NCBI GenBank assembly: GCA_946186115.1 | Contig: CAMHLV010000036.1 | Span: 1-33,055, forward strand | Direction of reading: 5' to 3' | Length of the DNA stretch: 33,055 bases | Source: an uncultured Prevotella sp. | GTDB lineage: Bacteria > Bacteroidota > Bacteroidia > Bacteroidales > Bacteroidaceae | Part shown: positions 23,680-31,836 of the stretch, in pieces | How positions within the stretch are numbered: position 1 is the stretch's first letter | Layout: each line of letters starts with the position of its first letter | Program-made: the position numbers and the translations under genes | Notes under the pieces: model-generated | What the model was told of the DNA's origin: nothing | Database searches by the model: none | What the model saw: the letters and a program-made list of their open reading frames with translations, nothing else

Positions 23680-24156
23680 ATGAAAGTTAAGAAAGACCGA
23701 TTAGAAGCGCTGCGGATGATTATTTCCAGTCAGGAATTAGGCAGTCAGGACGAACTGCTGGGCGCACTGAAAAAGGAAGGTTTCCAGCTGACACAGGCCA
23801 CACTAAGCCGTGACCTCAAGCAGCTGAAAGTGGCGAAGGCCGCCACCATGAGAGGCAACTACGTATATGTGCTCCCCAACGATACACTCTACAAGAGAGT
23901 GTCAACACCCCACTCCATCCGCGAGATGATGCAGGTACCGGGATTCCTGAGCATCAACTTCTCAGGCAACATGGGTGTCATCAAGACCCGACCGGGATAT
24001 GCCAGCAGCATAGCTTATAATATCGACAACAACCACATCGACGAGATACTCGGAACTATCGCCGGCGACGACACCATATTCATCGTCATCAAGCAAGGCG
24101 TATCAAAAGACGAGATTATTGACGCCCTGAGCGAAGTGGTGCCGAATATGAGATAA
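23680..24156 (+). CDS. argR: Arginine repressor
   Basis: This 158-aa protein is the arginine-sensing ArgR regulator, which as a hexamer binds ARG boxes when arginine is plentiful. The N-terminal winged helix-turn-helix is clear, with QATLSRDLKQLKVAK around residues 39-53. A linker leads into the hexamerisation and arginine-binding domain, with PGYASSIAYNID and the GTIAGDDTIFIVI signature near residue 125. The length is normal. It heads an operon with a GNAT acyltransferase, argG and argC, a common Bacteroidales arrangement, so it probably regulates its own cluster. The start ATG follows a promoter that overlaps the preceding terminator. Confidence 0.96.
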   Translation: MKVKKDRLEALRMIISSQELGSQDELLGALKKEGFQLTQATLSRDLKQLKVAKAATMRGNYVYVLPNDTLYKRVSTPHSIREMMQVPGFLSINFSGNMGVIKTRPGYASSIAYNIDNNHIDEILGTIAGDDTIFIVIKQGVSKDEIIDALSEVVPNMR

Positions 24157-24180
24157 GGGGAGCCCACCCAAAGGGAGGGA
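24157..24180. repeat. G/C-rich interspersed repeat, degenerate copy after argR
   Basis: GGGGAGCCCACCC followed by AAAGGGAGGGA directly abuts the argR stop. It is a short, degenerate and inverted relative of the copies at 24261-24292, 26146-26186 and 26340-26376. Confidence 0.45.
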
Positions 24181-24213
24181 GTAATAATGAATAAAACAAA
24201 ATAATTATACATA

Positions 24214-24873
24214 ATGGAAGAATTAGACAAGACAAATGACAATACTAACTCCAGCACCACACTCCCTATGGAAGGGGATGGGGATAGGCTCCAGATCTTT
24301 GTAGCAGGCCCAGAGCATGAAATATATGTTGACACCATACTGCAGACTATTGCCGATGCAGCAAAGGTGCGCGGCACTGGTATCGCCAAGCGTACACATG
24401 AGTATCTGGCTACGAAGATGAAGGAGGCAAAGGCTGTCATTGCTCTCTGCGGCAACCGCTTTGCAGGTTTCAGCTACATCGAGACGTGGGGCAACAAACA
24501 ATATGTCACGACATCGGGACTCATAGTGCATCCCGACTTCCGCGGACGCGGCGTGGCAAAGAAGATAAAGGACATGACATTCTCGCTGGCCCGCACACGC
24601 TGGCCGCACGCCAAGATATTCTCACTCACCAGCGGCGCTGCCGTGATGAAGATGAACACCGAACTGGGCTACCAGCCAGTGACATTTGCCGACCTGACAG
24701 ACGACGAGGCCTTCTGGCGCGGTTGCGAGGGATGCGTCAACGTTGACGTGCTGCACCGCACCGGTCGCAAATACTGCATCTGCACAGCTATGCTCTACGA
24801 CCCCGAAGAGCATCTGCCCGCCAAGATACCCGAGGAGGTAATAGAGCGTATCAAGGCGCTTGATGAAAAGTAA
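24214..24873 (+). CDS. GNAT family acyltransferase of the arginine cluster, probably acylglutamate synthesis
   Basis: This 219-residue protein has the GNAT acyl-CoA site, SGLIVHPDFRGRGVAKKI (residues about 101-118), with RGRGVA as the pyrophosphate loop. ALCGNRFAGFSYIE lies just before it. Between argR and argG it is the likely first arginine-pathway enzyme, acylating glutamate. In Bacteroides the later intermediates are N-succinylated, so succinyl-CoA may be the donor; the sequence alone cannot decide. The first 26 residues include TLPMEGDGDRL, the translation of an interspersed repeat. An in-frame ATG at 24268 lies inside that repeat, so the true start may be there. The C-terminal part has a CEGC cysteine pair and CIC, of unknown role. 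Confidence 0.8.
   Translation: MEELDKTNDNTNSSTTLPMEGDGDRLQIFVAGPEHEIYVDTILQTIADAAKVRGTGIAKRTHEYLATKMKEAKAVIALCGNRFAGFSYIETWGNKQYVTTSGLIVHPDFRGRGVAKKIKDMTFSLARTRWPHAKIFSLTSGAAVMKMNTELGYQPVTFADLTDDEAFWRGCEGCVNVDVLHRTGRKYCICTAMLYDPEEHLPAKIPEEVIERIKALDEK
24261..24292. repeat. G/C-rich interspersed repeat inside the GNAT gene
   Basis: ACTCCCTATGGAAGGGG followed by ATGGGGATAGGCTCC matches the plan of the copies at 26340-26376 and, inverted, 26146-26186. It is translated in frame near the N-terminus of the acyltransferase and carries a possible start codon at 24268. Confidence 0.55.
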
Positions 24874-24936
24874 AAAGGGGAAAAAGCGAGAAGGGAAAAA
24901 GTAAAAAGGTAAAAAAGTAAAAAGACAAAAAACGAT
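24874..24936 (+). other. Polypurine spacer of GTAAAAA-like repeats
   Basis: The 63 bp between the acyltransferase and argG are almost pure purine on the plus strand, with repeated AAAAAGTAAAAAG-type units. It may act as an A-rich translation enhancer or be slippage-prone. No promoter box is seen, which supports co-transcription. Confidence 0.5.
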
Positions 24937-26142
24937 ATGGCAAAAAAGAAAGTAGTAGTAGCATTCAGTGGTGGACTTGACACCAGCTACAATGTGATGT
25001 ATCTTACCAAGGAGTTAGGTTATGAGGTATATGCCGCATGCGCCAATACCGGCGGATTCTCTGCAGAACAGCTGAAAAGAAACGAGGAGAATGCCTATAA
25101 GCTGGGCGCTGTGAAGTATGTGACACTCGACGTGACACAGGAGTATTACGAGAAATCGCTGAAATACATGGTTTTCGGCAATGTGCTGCGCAACAACTGC
25201 TACCCCATCTCGGTATCGAGCGAGCGCATCTTCCAGGCCATAGCCATCGCACGCTATGCCAAGGAGATTGGTGCCGACGCCATCGCACATGGCTCTACAG
25301 GTGCCGGCAACGACCAGATACGCTTCGACATGACATTCCTCGTGATGGCTCCCGGCGTGGAGATTATCACACTGACCCGCGACCGAAACCTGACACGTAA
25401 AGAGGAGGTGGACTATCTGAATGCTAACGGATTCTTTGCCGACTTCACCAAGCTGAAATACTCTTATAACGTAGGTATCTGGGGCACCAGCATCTGCGGC
25501 GGCGAACTGCTCGACGCCACACAGGGCCTGCCCGAAGAGGCATATCTGAAGCACGTCACTGCCAAGGAGCCCGAACAGCTGCTGAAGATACAGTTTGAGA
25601 AGGGTGAGATAGTTGCCGTCAACGGCGAGCAGTTCACCGACAAGATAAAGGCCATCCAGAAGATTGAGGAGATTGGTGCATCGTACGCCATAGGCCGCGA
25701 CGCCAACGTAGGCGACACCATCATCGGTATCAAGGGCCGCGTAGGCTTCGAGGCTGCTGCGCCCAAGCTCATCATCGAGGCTCACCGCCTGTTGGAGAAA
25801 TCCACACTCTCTAAGTGGCAGCAGTACTGGAAAGACCAGGTTGCCAACTGGTACGGCATGTTCCTGCACGAGAGCCAGTATCTGGAGCCCGTCATGCCCG
25901 ACATCGAGGCCATGCTCACCAGCAGCCAGCGCAACGTATCTGGCACCGCCATACTCAAGCTCCGCCCCTACGGCTTCGAGACAGTAGGCGTAGATTCCAT
26001 CAACGACCTCACCAAGTCGAAACTCGGCGAATACGGCGAGACCCAGACTGGCTGGACTGCCGACGAAGCCAAGGGCTTCATCAAGGTTTCGAGCACGCCC
26101 CTCCGCGTCTATTACGGAATACATAAGGACGAGAAGAGGTAA
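24937..26142 (+). CDS. argG: Argininosuccinate synthase
   Basis: This 401-aa cytoplasmic enzyme joins citrulline and aspartate using ATP, the penultimate step of arginine synthesis. The N-type ATP pyrophosphatase P-loop AFSGGLDTS is at residues 9-17, and HGSTGAGNDQIRFD follows near residue 115. Later YNVGIWGTSICGGELLD and SYAIGRDANVGD are also seen. The length fits the family. It lies downstream of argR and the GNAT gene across an A-rich spacer, with argC 166 bp further on. A G/C-rich repeat hairpin directly follows its stop codon. Confidence 0.97.
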   Translation: MAKKKVVVAFSGGLDTSYNVMYLTKELGYEVYAACANTGGFSAEQLKRNEENAYKLGAVKYVTLDVTQEYYEKSLKYMVFGNVLRNNCYPISVSSERIFQAIAIARYAKEIGADAIAHGSTGAGNDQIRFDMTFLVMAPGVEIITLTRDRNLTRKEEVDYLNANGFFADFTKLKYSYNVGIWGTSICGGELLDATQGLPEEAYLKHVTAKEPEQLLKIQFEKGEIVAVNGEQFTDKIKAIQKIEEIGASYAIGRDANVGDTIIGIKGRVGFEAAAPKLIIEAHRLLEKSTLSKWQQYWKDQVANWYGMFLHESQYLEPVMPDIEAMLTSSQRNVSGTAILKLRPYGFETVGVDSINDLTKSKLGEYGETQTGWTADEAKGFIKVSSTPLRVYYGIHKDEKR

Positions 26143-26145
26143 TTG

Positions 26146-26186
26146 GAGCCTACCCCTAACCCCTCCCAAAAGGAGGGGGATTTTAT
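26146..26186. repeat. G/C-rich interspersed repeat after argG, also hairpin-forming
   Basis: GAGCCTACCCCTAACCCCTC continues into CCAAAAGGAGGGGG and ATTTTAT. The CCCCTCC/GGAGGGG arms form a hairpin followed by A/T, so it could weaken or end the argG transcript. It is the inverted counterpart of the copy at 26340-26376. Confidence 0.65.
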
Positions 26187-26222
26187 AAGATAGTCTGGAG
26201 GGTGATTTTGACAAACTAAAAA

Positions 26223-26289
26223 GATAATACTGAATATGTACTTAACAAAATAAAAACATACATAGTCAAAGAATGTACATAGTATTATC
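26223..26289 (+). promoter_or_regulatory. Long inverted repeat in the argC leader
   Basis: GATAATACT (26223-26231) plus ATGTAC (26236-26241) pair exactly with GTACAT (26275-26280) plus AGTATTATC (26281-26289), a 15-bp stem with one 4-nt bulge and a 33-nt A-rich loop. It ends 19 nt before the argC ATG. It could be an mRNA leader hairpin or a split binding site for ArgR; the sequence does not settle which. Confidence 0.55.
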
Positions 26290-26308
26290 AATATAAAATA
26301 TATAATAA

Positions 26309-27334
26309 ATGAACGAGCATAGCACAACTAACTTTTCATCTCCCCTTCCTTTGGGAGGGGCTGGGGGTAGGCTCTCAATTGGGATATTGGGTGCAGCAGG
26401 CTATACGGGTGGTGAACTCATCCGTGTGCTGCTGAATCACCCGGAGGCTGAGATTGTCTTTGCCAATAGCGAGAGTAACGCAGGAAACCTGGTAAGCGAC
26501 GTACACGAAGGCCTCATCGGCGAGACTGATCTGCGGTTTACTGACGAGATGCCATTCGACCAGGTAGATGTAGTGTTCTTCTGCTTCGGCCACGGCAAGA
26601 GCGAGGCTTTCCTTAAGGAACATACCATCCCCGCAAACGTGAAGATTATCGATCTGGCCCAAGACTTCCGTATCAAGGGCGACCACGACTATGTATATGG
26701 TTTGCCCGAGATTAACAAGGAAGACATTCAGAAGGCACAACATGTGGCTAATCCCGGATGCTTTGCCACATGTATCCAACTGGCATTGCTGCCCGCAGCA
26801 CACCTTAATATATTAAAGGAGGATGTCAGCGTGAATGCCATCACAGGCAGTACCGGTGCAGGACAGAAGCCTGGTGCCACCACTCATTTCTCGTGGCGTA
26901 ACAATAACCTCAGCATCTACAAGCCATTCACCCACCAGCATCTTGCCGAAATCAAGCAGAGCATCAAGCAGGTGCAGGGCTACCTCGACGCTGACATTGA
27001 CTTCATACCCTATCGCGGCGATTTTGCCCGCGGCATATTCTGCACCGCCGTCATCAAGACGAAAGTCCCCGAGGCCGACATCATCGAGACATACAAGGAT
27101 TTCTACAAGGATGCCGCCTTCACCCACTACAGCGACAAGGCCATCGACCTGAAGCAGGTGGTGAACACCAACAAAGCCGTGGTACACTGCGAGAAGTTCG
27201 GCGACAAACTGCTGGTCACTGCAGCCATCGACAACCTGCTGAAGGGTGCCGTAGGCCAGGCCGTGCAGAACATGAACCTGATGTTCGGCATCGACGAGCG
27301 TGCCGGTCTCCGACTGAAGGCAAGTGCATTCTAA
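26309..27334 (+). CDS. argC: N-acetyl/N-acyl-gamma-glutamyl-phosphate reductase
   Basis: This 341-residue NADPH-dependent enzyme reduces N-acylglutamyl phosphate to the semialdehyde in arginine synthesis. The Rossmann motif GILGAAG is at residues 25-31, followed by YTGGELIRVL. The catalytic cysteine is C151 in VANPGCFAT, and YGLPEINKEDI and HQHLAEI are further family landmarks. ArgC proteins normally start only a few residues before the Rossmann strand. Here an extra 20 residues include SPLPLGGAGGR, the in-frame translation of an interspersed repeat. No ATG lies between that stretch and the Rossmann strand, so 26309 is the only good start. argD is not within the window; the next gene starts after its own promoter. 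Confidence 0.95.
   Translation: MNEHSTTNFSSPLPLGGAGGRLSIGILGAAGYTGGELIRVLLNHPEAEIVFANSESNAGNLVSDVHEGLIGETDLRFTDEMPFDQVDVVFFCFGHGKSEAFLKEHTIPANVKIIDLAQDFRIKGDHDYVYGLPEINKEDIQKAQHVANPGCFATCIQLALLPAAHLNILKEDVSVNAITGSTGAGQKPGATTHFSWRNNNLSIYKPFTHQHLAEIKQSIKQVQGYLDADIDFIPYRGDFARGIFCTAVIKTKVPEADIIETYKDFYKDAAFTHYSDKAIDLKQVVNTNKAVVHCEKFGDKLLVTAAIDNLLKGAVGQAVQNMNLMFGIDERAGLRLKASAF
26340..26376. repeat. G/C-rich interspersed repeat inside the argC N-terminal codons
   Basis: CTCCCCTTCCTTTGGGAGGG continues as GCTGGGGGTAGGCTCTC. It is the inverted partner of 26146-26186, differing at only a few positions, and is read in frame as SPLPLGGAGGRL. Confidence 0.75.
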
Positions 27335-27419
27335 GTATCCGTCTTTTTAGAATTTGATGCATAACATTTTGTTATTTGTCACAAATACACCCATTAAATG
27401 TTTCATTTAGGACAAAACC

Positions 27420-27451
27420 CTTGGATGTATTAATTGAATTACTTACTTTTG
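27420..27451 (+). promoter_or_regulatory. Promoter of the 27511-30930 surface protein operon
   Basis: The -7 box TACTTTTG (27444-27451) is a full match, with TTGG (27421-27424) 19 bp upstream as a near -33 element. The leader would be about 50 nt. The rest of 27335-27510 holds nothing else I recognise. Confidence 0.6.
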
Positions 27452-27510
27452 CACCCGAATTGCTAAATAGGATTTTATAAACCCATAAACATAAAACATT
27501 ACATAAAAAG

Positions 27511-30500
27511 ATGAAAAAGCTATTATCATTATTGTTTATTACTGTAGCAGCGATGCTGCCAAAAAGTGTGTGGGCAGATGCCGTGATTGACGGCACTACG
27601 TTGACTATCACGACTACAAATCCAGGACAAGTTAGTGGATTTGTTTCAGGTCTGTCCGATAAATCATCCATCACCACCATCATCCTCAAGGGTCAGTTCT
27701 CTGGTAGCGACCTTGAGGCAATTAGTAACTCGGCAGGTTTTTCTGGTGTGACTACAGTTGACATGTCGGAAGCACAGTTTAAGGCCGCACAATCAAGTAC
27801 GTACAAGGTACTGTCAAGCACCAGTGAAGCTGGTGACAAAGGTGACAAAGGTGTTATTGGTGGAACGTTATATAAGACTAATGGAAACACTGTCTATACA
27901 TGGAGTCCCGCAAATGCTTCAACAGCGGAAGAATCAGGAAACATGGAAACCCCTTGGTGGTCTGAGCGGGAACGTAGCAATCATCTTTCTGATTATTCTA
28001 ATAAGTATGTTAAGGTAAAGCTGGCAAATTACTTCCAAAAGCAGCAAAAATTTACAATACAAACAGTTACGGAATCATCAGAAGCAAACAATTATTCATA
28101 TAAAGAAGGGGTTACTCAAGAGCAAATAAACACACGAACAGTTGATGTATCTTCTGGATACAACAATAACGATAAGATTAAGATAATTGTCGAATATAAG
28201 TATTATCAATTTACTAAAGATGGTGATGACAACGTTTGGACTCCGGTAGAGCCAACTGCAAACGAAGGTTCATTTACTTATGACAATACCGATGACCAGT
28301 TTAAATCAGAACGTTTCGGGAATCATAGCGAAAGCGAATATGTGAAGTTTCCAGTATATACCTATCATGTCTTTAACTGGTACTATCAATCCATTGAAAC
28401 TTCAGCTATACCATCAGGAGTAAATTTCGACTCTGGTAATTATCCAAACTGGGCAGCTACAGAAGAGGGAAGAGCACAAAACGCAAATGATTCTCATGAA
28501 TATGTTGGTACAGCTGTCGGCTACAACTATTATTATGTCGAGACCAGCACATCTTACAGTTGGGAAACTAGCGATGATACACCTTCAAAAGTTCATTATG
28601 TTGTAAGTTCTACTGCCGACCTGCCTACAGCAGAAGCAAACGAATACGCTAAAGTTGGCGGCACTGTATATGAACACAATGGTACATCTTGGAATGTGAG
28701 CTCTGCTGCAGCCACCCTAGAGGACGACTACAGCCAGATGAAGTTCACTTACTGGAAAGAAAAACTGACCACTGCCATCACGTCAAATACTGCCGACACG
28801 TCTATTTCTAGTGAAATTTTCAGTGATTGCAAACTGCTTACAAGTGTCGACTACCGCTCAGGCAACCTAACTGGATTCAGTGACCACGACACTGAACACG
28901 GCTATACATCTGGGTTGAGCGTAACAGTGGGCAAGGACGTGACCAGCATTGACGCTTCGGCATTTAAAGACTGCAACGTGCTGACCACGCTAACGTTTGA
29001 CAGGGATTACACTGATTTACAAGAAAATGCAACTTACCCAAAGGTTCTGACTATCAATGAGAATGCCTTCCTGAACTGTACCAGTCTGACTGGTGTCTTC
29101 ATCCCCAACCGTGTAAACCAAATAAGCAACGGAGCATTCAAGAACTCCGGTATTACCAATCTTAGCTTTGAACGTCGCTATACTGACGAGGGTGATAAAA
29201 CAGGCAAAAATTTTGATGTCCCATTGACCATTGGTTCTGGCGCTTTTGAGGACTGTACAAATTTAACGGCTCTGACGCTCCCTATACGCGTAACATCTAT
29301 CGGAACACGTTCATTCGCCAACACCTCAAGCTTGACATCATTGACAATGCGCGAGCCACACGAATCGAATTATGAGCTTCATGACATGACTAATGGAAAT
29401 GCTGCATATAATCCTTTGCAGACTATTCCCAGCCAAGCATTCTCAGGTTCAGGTGTGACGGAGATTAAAGTACCTTCCAGCGTAACACTCATAGAATCTG
29501 CAGCCTTCCAGCAGACCAACGCCTTGAAGAAAATTACTTTCCAGAATACGAACACAAATCCTCTGGTCATCAAGACTGGTGCCTTTGCCGGTGGCCGTGA
29601 AGAGGGCTCACCTGTGCTTGACGTCTATGTAGATGTGAATCCCGAGAGCCGTAAGCTCGTCTGTGAATACGATGCCTTTACCTATACCCAGATGGTGGGT
29701 CAGACGAGTGTCGAGAGCGTTCAATTTGCCAAGTTGCATTTCAACAAGGATTATTGGGACTACTATCAGGGCGACTGGAAGCGCGGTCTCGCCTTCCGCC
29801 AGGACAACCTGAATGCCTTCAAGGATGGATATAATGATGCCGACAAAGGATATCAAGGAAAATCAACGGGGGAAATAGACACAACGGAGGGTAAGTATCT
29901 AACAGTTAGCGAATCAGTTGAAGAAAATCCAACCCAATACACTCCCGCCAACGGTTGGCAGCAATTCGCAAGCACTAGCACAGAGATTGACGTAAACATC
30001 CCTAAAGGTAGCTTTATGCGCACCTATAGTTCAAATACTGCCTACATCATCCCTATTTTTGCTGCTGATGATGCAACTTATGGAATTGAAGGCGGTTCCA
30101 CTCCGATGTTTGATGTCTATCGCATTACGGCCTTCTATGACGGTTTTCAGACTGGCGACGATACCGGGGCATCTGGAGCAGAACACAGCAAAAGTGCTGT
30201 TGCTACAGCCACTAAGGTAGAGCTCACTGATTTAAACAGTAAAAAATATATCCCCAAGGAAACCGGTCTGTTGATGGTAGGTAAAGTTAATACAGACTAT
30301 GTGGTGTATTTCGCAGATGCCACTTTCGATGAATCACGCCCTGAAACCACCTATCCATACAGTCTTACGGGAGGCAATCTGAATTATCTTTATCCTACCT
30401 GTATTGACGACCAAACGATGAACGGCAATGGTGGAAATCAAACCGCTACAACAGGCGTACCAGCAGTAACGACTAACGCGAGTGGAGTCTCTATTGTAAC

Positions 30501-30930
30501 TCTCAACTCTACGATACCATATCCTTATTACAACGTATCGGAATTGGAGTTCCGCCTCTTTGGTTACGTAGCATCCAAGAACAAGTTTGTCCGTACACAA
30601 AATGCATGGCTTACCAGAGACAAGGCTTATCTTAAGCTGACACCCCAGATGTTCCACTGGTCTAACGAATACGACGGTTCAGAAAATGGTGGTAGTGGTT
30701 CTGGTGTCGATAAGCCCGTTGACCCAGAAGCAGGTGCACGTGTAGCAGATGTTTTCCTGGACTTTGAGGATGACGACGACAATAACACCACAGGCATTAA
30801 ACAGGTTGAAAACACACTGCGCAATACTACTGACAATGTGTTCTACACCTTGGAGGGTGTCAAGTTAACTAGCCGGCCGACACAGCGCGGCATATATATC
30901 CACAATGGACGTAAAATTGTTATTAAATAA
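27511..30930 (+). CDS. BspA-like leucine-rich-repeat surface protein
   Basis: This 1139-aa protein has a signal peptide (MKKLLSLLFITVAAMLPKSVWA). Residues about 25-420 are Tyr/Ser/Asn/Thr-rich with no recognised domain and include GDKGDKG. Residues about 430-720 carry BspA-type LRR_5 repeats, for example TSIDASAFKDCNVLTTLTF, INENAFLNCTSLTGVFIP, IGSGAFEDCTNLTALTLP and IESAAFQQTNALKKITF. A beta-rich region follows, then an acidic linker (DVFLDFEDDDDNN) and the end FYTLEGVKLTSRPTQRG plus IYIHNGRKIVIK, a C-terminal pattern frequent on Prevotella surface proteins and likely used in sorting or anchoring. It is probably cell-surface exposed and adhesive, by family. A 53-aa peptide gene starts 18 nt after its stop. 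Confidence 0.9.
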   Translation: MKKLLSLLFITVAAMLPKSVWADAVIDGTTLTITTTNPGQVSGFVSGLSDKSSITTIILKGQFSGSDLEAISNSAGFSGVTTVDMSEAQFKAAQSSTYKVLSSTSEAGDKGDKGVIGGTLYKTNGNTVYTWSPANASTAEESGNMETPWWSERERSNHLSDYSNKYVKVKLANYFQKQQKFTIQTVTESSEANNYSYKEGVTQEQINTRTVDVSSGYNNNDKIKIIVEYKYYQFTKDGDDNVWTPVEPTANEGSFTYDNTDDQFKSERFGNHSESEYVKFPVYTYHVFNWYYQSIETSAIPSGVNFDSGNYPNWAATEEGRAQNANDSHEYVGTAVGYNYYYVETSTSYSWETSDDTPSKVHYVVSSTADLPTAEANEYAKVGGTVYEHNGTSWNVSSAAATLEDDYSQMKFTYWKEKLTTAITSNTADTSISSEIFSDCKLLTSVDYRSGNLTGFSDHDTEHGYTSGLSVTVGKDVTSIDASAFKDCNVLTTLTFDRDYTDLQENATYPKVLTINENAFLNCTSLTGVFIPNRVNQISNGAFKNSGITNLSFERRYTDEGDKTGKNFDVPLTIGSGAFEDCTNLTALTLPIRVTSIGTRSFANTSSLTSLTMREPHESNYELHDMTNGNAAYNPLQTIPSQAFSGSGVTEIKVPSSVTLIESAAFQQTNALKKITFQNTNTNPLVIKTGAFAGGREEGSPVLDVYVDVNPESRKLVCEYDAFTYTQMVGQTSVESVQFAKLHFNKDYWDYYQGDWKRGLAFRQDNLNAFKDGYNDADKGYQGKSTGEIDTTEGKYLTVSESVEENPTQYTPANGWQQFASTSTEIDVNIPKGSFMRTYSSNTAYIIPIFAADDATYGIEGGSTPMFDVYRITAFYDGFQTGDDTGASGAEHSKSAVATATKVELTDLNSKKYIPKETGLLMVGKVNTDYVVYFADATFDESRPETTYPYSLTGGNLNYLYPTCIDDQTMNGNGGNQTATTGVPAVTTNASGVSIVTLNSTIPYPYYNVSELEFRLFGYVASKNKFVRTQNAWLTRDKAYLKLTPQMFHWSNEYDGSENGGSGSGVDKPVDPEAGARVADVFLDFEDDDDNNTTGIKQVENTLRNTTDNVFYTLEGVKLTSRPTQRGIYIHNGRKIVIK

Positions 30931-30948
30931 TAAGGAGGGAAGATAATT

Positions 30949-31110
30949 ATGAAAAAGACATATATTGCTCCAGAAATGGAGATACTCGACGCAGAGACAC
31001 AAGGTTTTTTAGCCGCATCAAAAGACCCACATTATGAACCAGGTCAAGGTGGAGAATTTTGTGCCCGCCAAGATGGTGCAGGCTTCGAGGAGGACGACGA
31101 GGACTTCTAA
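30949..31110 (+). CDS. Small peptide (53 aa) with a leader-like FLAAS motif and acidic tail
   Basis: ATG at 30949 opens MKKTYIAPEMEILDAETQGF, continues LAASKDPHYEPGQGGEFCAR and ends in an acidic tail, GFEEDDEDF, at a TAA at 31108. An AGGAGGG sequence 9 nt before the start is an unusually strong Shine-Dalgarno site for this phylum, supporting translation. The N-terminal half matches the 55-aa peptide at 8924-9091 in layout (K-rich start, Tyr, AP-x-M, acidic, then LAAS), while the C-terminal half is unrelated, having one Cys and a Gly/Asp/Glu-rich tail. It is 18 nt behind the BspA-like gene, so it is surely co-transcribed. It resembles uncharacterised small Bacteroidales proteins; a precursor-peptide or secretion-linked role is speculation. 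Confidence 0.78.
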   Translation: MKKTYIAPEMEILDAETQGFLAASKDPHYEPGQGGEFCARQDGAGFEEDDEDF

Positions 31111-31162
31111 GTCGAGAAAACAATAGAATGAAGTATTTTGTATAATTAGGATAATAGCTTGC

Positions 31163-31200
31163 AAAATGGGGATGCACGTGATGTGCGTTCCCATTTTCTT
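31163..31200 (+). terminator. Terminator after the BspA-like/peptide operon
   Basis: AAAATGGGGATGCAC pairs with GTGCGTTCCCATTTT (31183-31197) with two mismatches, followed by TTTTCTTT. It lies about 50 bp behind the small peptide stop. Confidence 0.75.
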
Positions 31201-31244
31201 TATGTCACACAGATAAAAGGTAATAATGAAAAGTGAATAATTTC

Positions 31245-31252
31245 TACCTTTG
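31245..31252 (+). promoter_or_regulatory. Orphan -7 box between the terminator and the IS element
   Basis: TACCTTTG matches TAnnTTTG, but no -33 element and no gene follow before the insertion sequence at 31391. It may be the promoter of a gene that lies beyond the insertion, now separated from it. I see no other feature in 31201-31390, apart from A/C-rich stretches with AATCACACA-like repeats. Confidence 0.35.
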
Positions 31253-31443
31253 CAGGTTGCACGATAACGAGAATCACACACAAATTCCACAGATATTAAT
31301 AGTTGTAGGTACTTTCATTCGAAAATGCAAAGCCTTAGACTTTGAACACCAATCTCACGAATCACACAAATATAAGTTGTCTTTGTTGTCTGACTTATAC
31401 TGATATAGGTAGACACATTTATGAACCATAAAATGTGTGTATT

Positions 31444-31836
31444 ATGAGTAAAAGTCAAAGCAATTACACTGTTTACAGTGATGAGGAGCGTCTTGCTCTT
31501 CTGCGTGAGTTTAAGATGTCCGGCATGGGCAAGCGTTCTTTTTGCAAGCTTCACGGCATCAGGAGTACTTCAATGCTAAGATATTGGGAAAAAAAGTACT
31601 CGATCGAAAAAGAAGTTGTACCTTTGCAGTCGGAATCTGAAGAAGACGAGATGGCAAACCGCAGTAAGGACAGCTACCAGGATGAGAATGCTCAGCTGAA
31701 GAAGCGCATTAAGGAGCTGGAGAAGGCATTGGAATTCTCCCGCCTTGAGACCTTGGCCCGTGACCTGATGATCGACAAGGCCGAGGATTACTTCGACATT
31801 TCGATAAGAAAAAAATCTGGGGCCAAGCAGCCATGA
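31444..31836 (+). CDS. IS3-family transposase OrfA
   Basis: This 130-aa protein starts at ATG 31444 (a GTG at 31435 is also in frame). It holds a helix-turn-helix (LREFKMSGMGKRSFCKLHGI, STSMLRYWEKKY) that binds the element's ends. A leucine-zipper-like coiled coil follows (ENAQLKKRIKELEKALEF) and is used for dimerisation. It ends in ...DISIRKKSGAKQP. Its stop overlaps the orfB start by ATGA, and a run of seven A at 31809-31815 lies just upstream, so it is made both alone and as the N-terminal part of an OrfAB fusion. Confidence 0.9.
   Translation: MSKSQSNYTVYSDEERLALLREFKMSGMGKRSFCKLHGIRSTSMLRYWEKKYSIEKEVVPLQSESEEDEMANRSKDSYQDENAQLKKRIKELEKALEFSRLETLARDLMIDKAEDYFDISIRKKSGAKQP
31809..31815 (+). 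promoter_or_regulatory. Probable -1 programmed frameshift site between orfA and orfB
   Basis: The seven-A run is read as AGA AAA AAA in OrfA. Slipping back by one leads directly to KKIWGQAAMILVFECG, joining OrfA to OrfB in frame ahead of the orfB ATG. IS3 elements use this to make the active OrfAB transposase. Confidence 0.7.

Noticed and set aside
24937..26142. Antisense 312-bp and 285-bp frames within argG as small genes
   Set aside because: They are shadows of a highly conserved gene and have no start context or similarity.
31435..31443. GTG at 31435 as the orfA start
   Set aside because: The ATG at 31444 is in frame three codons later and gives the usual short polar start; the GTG cannot be ruled out.
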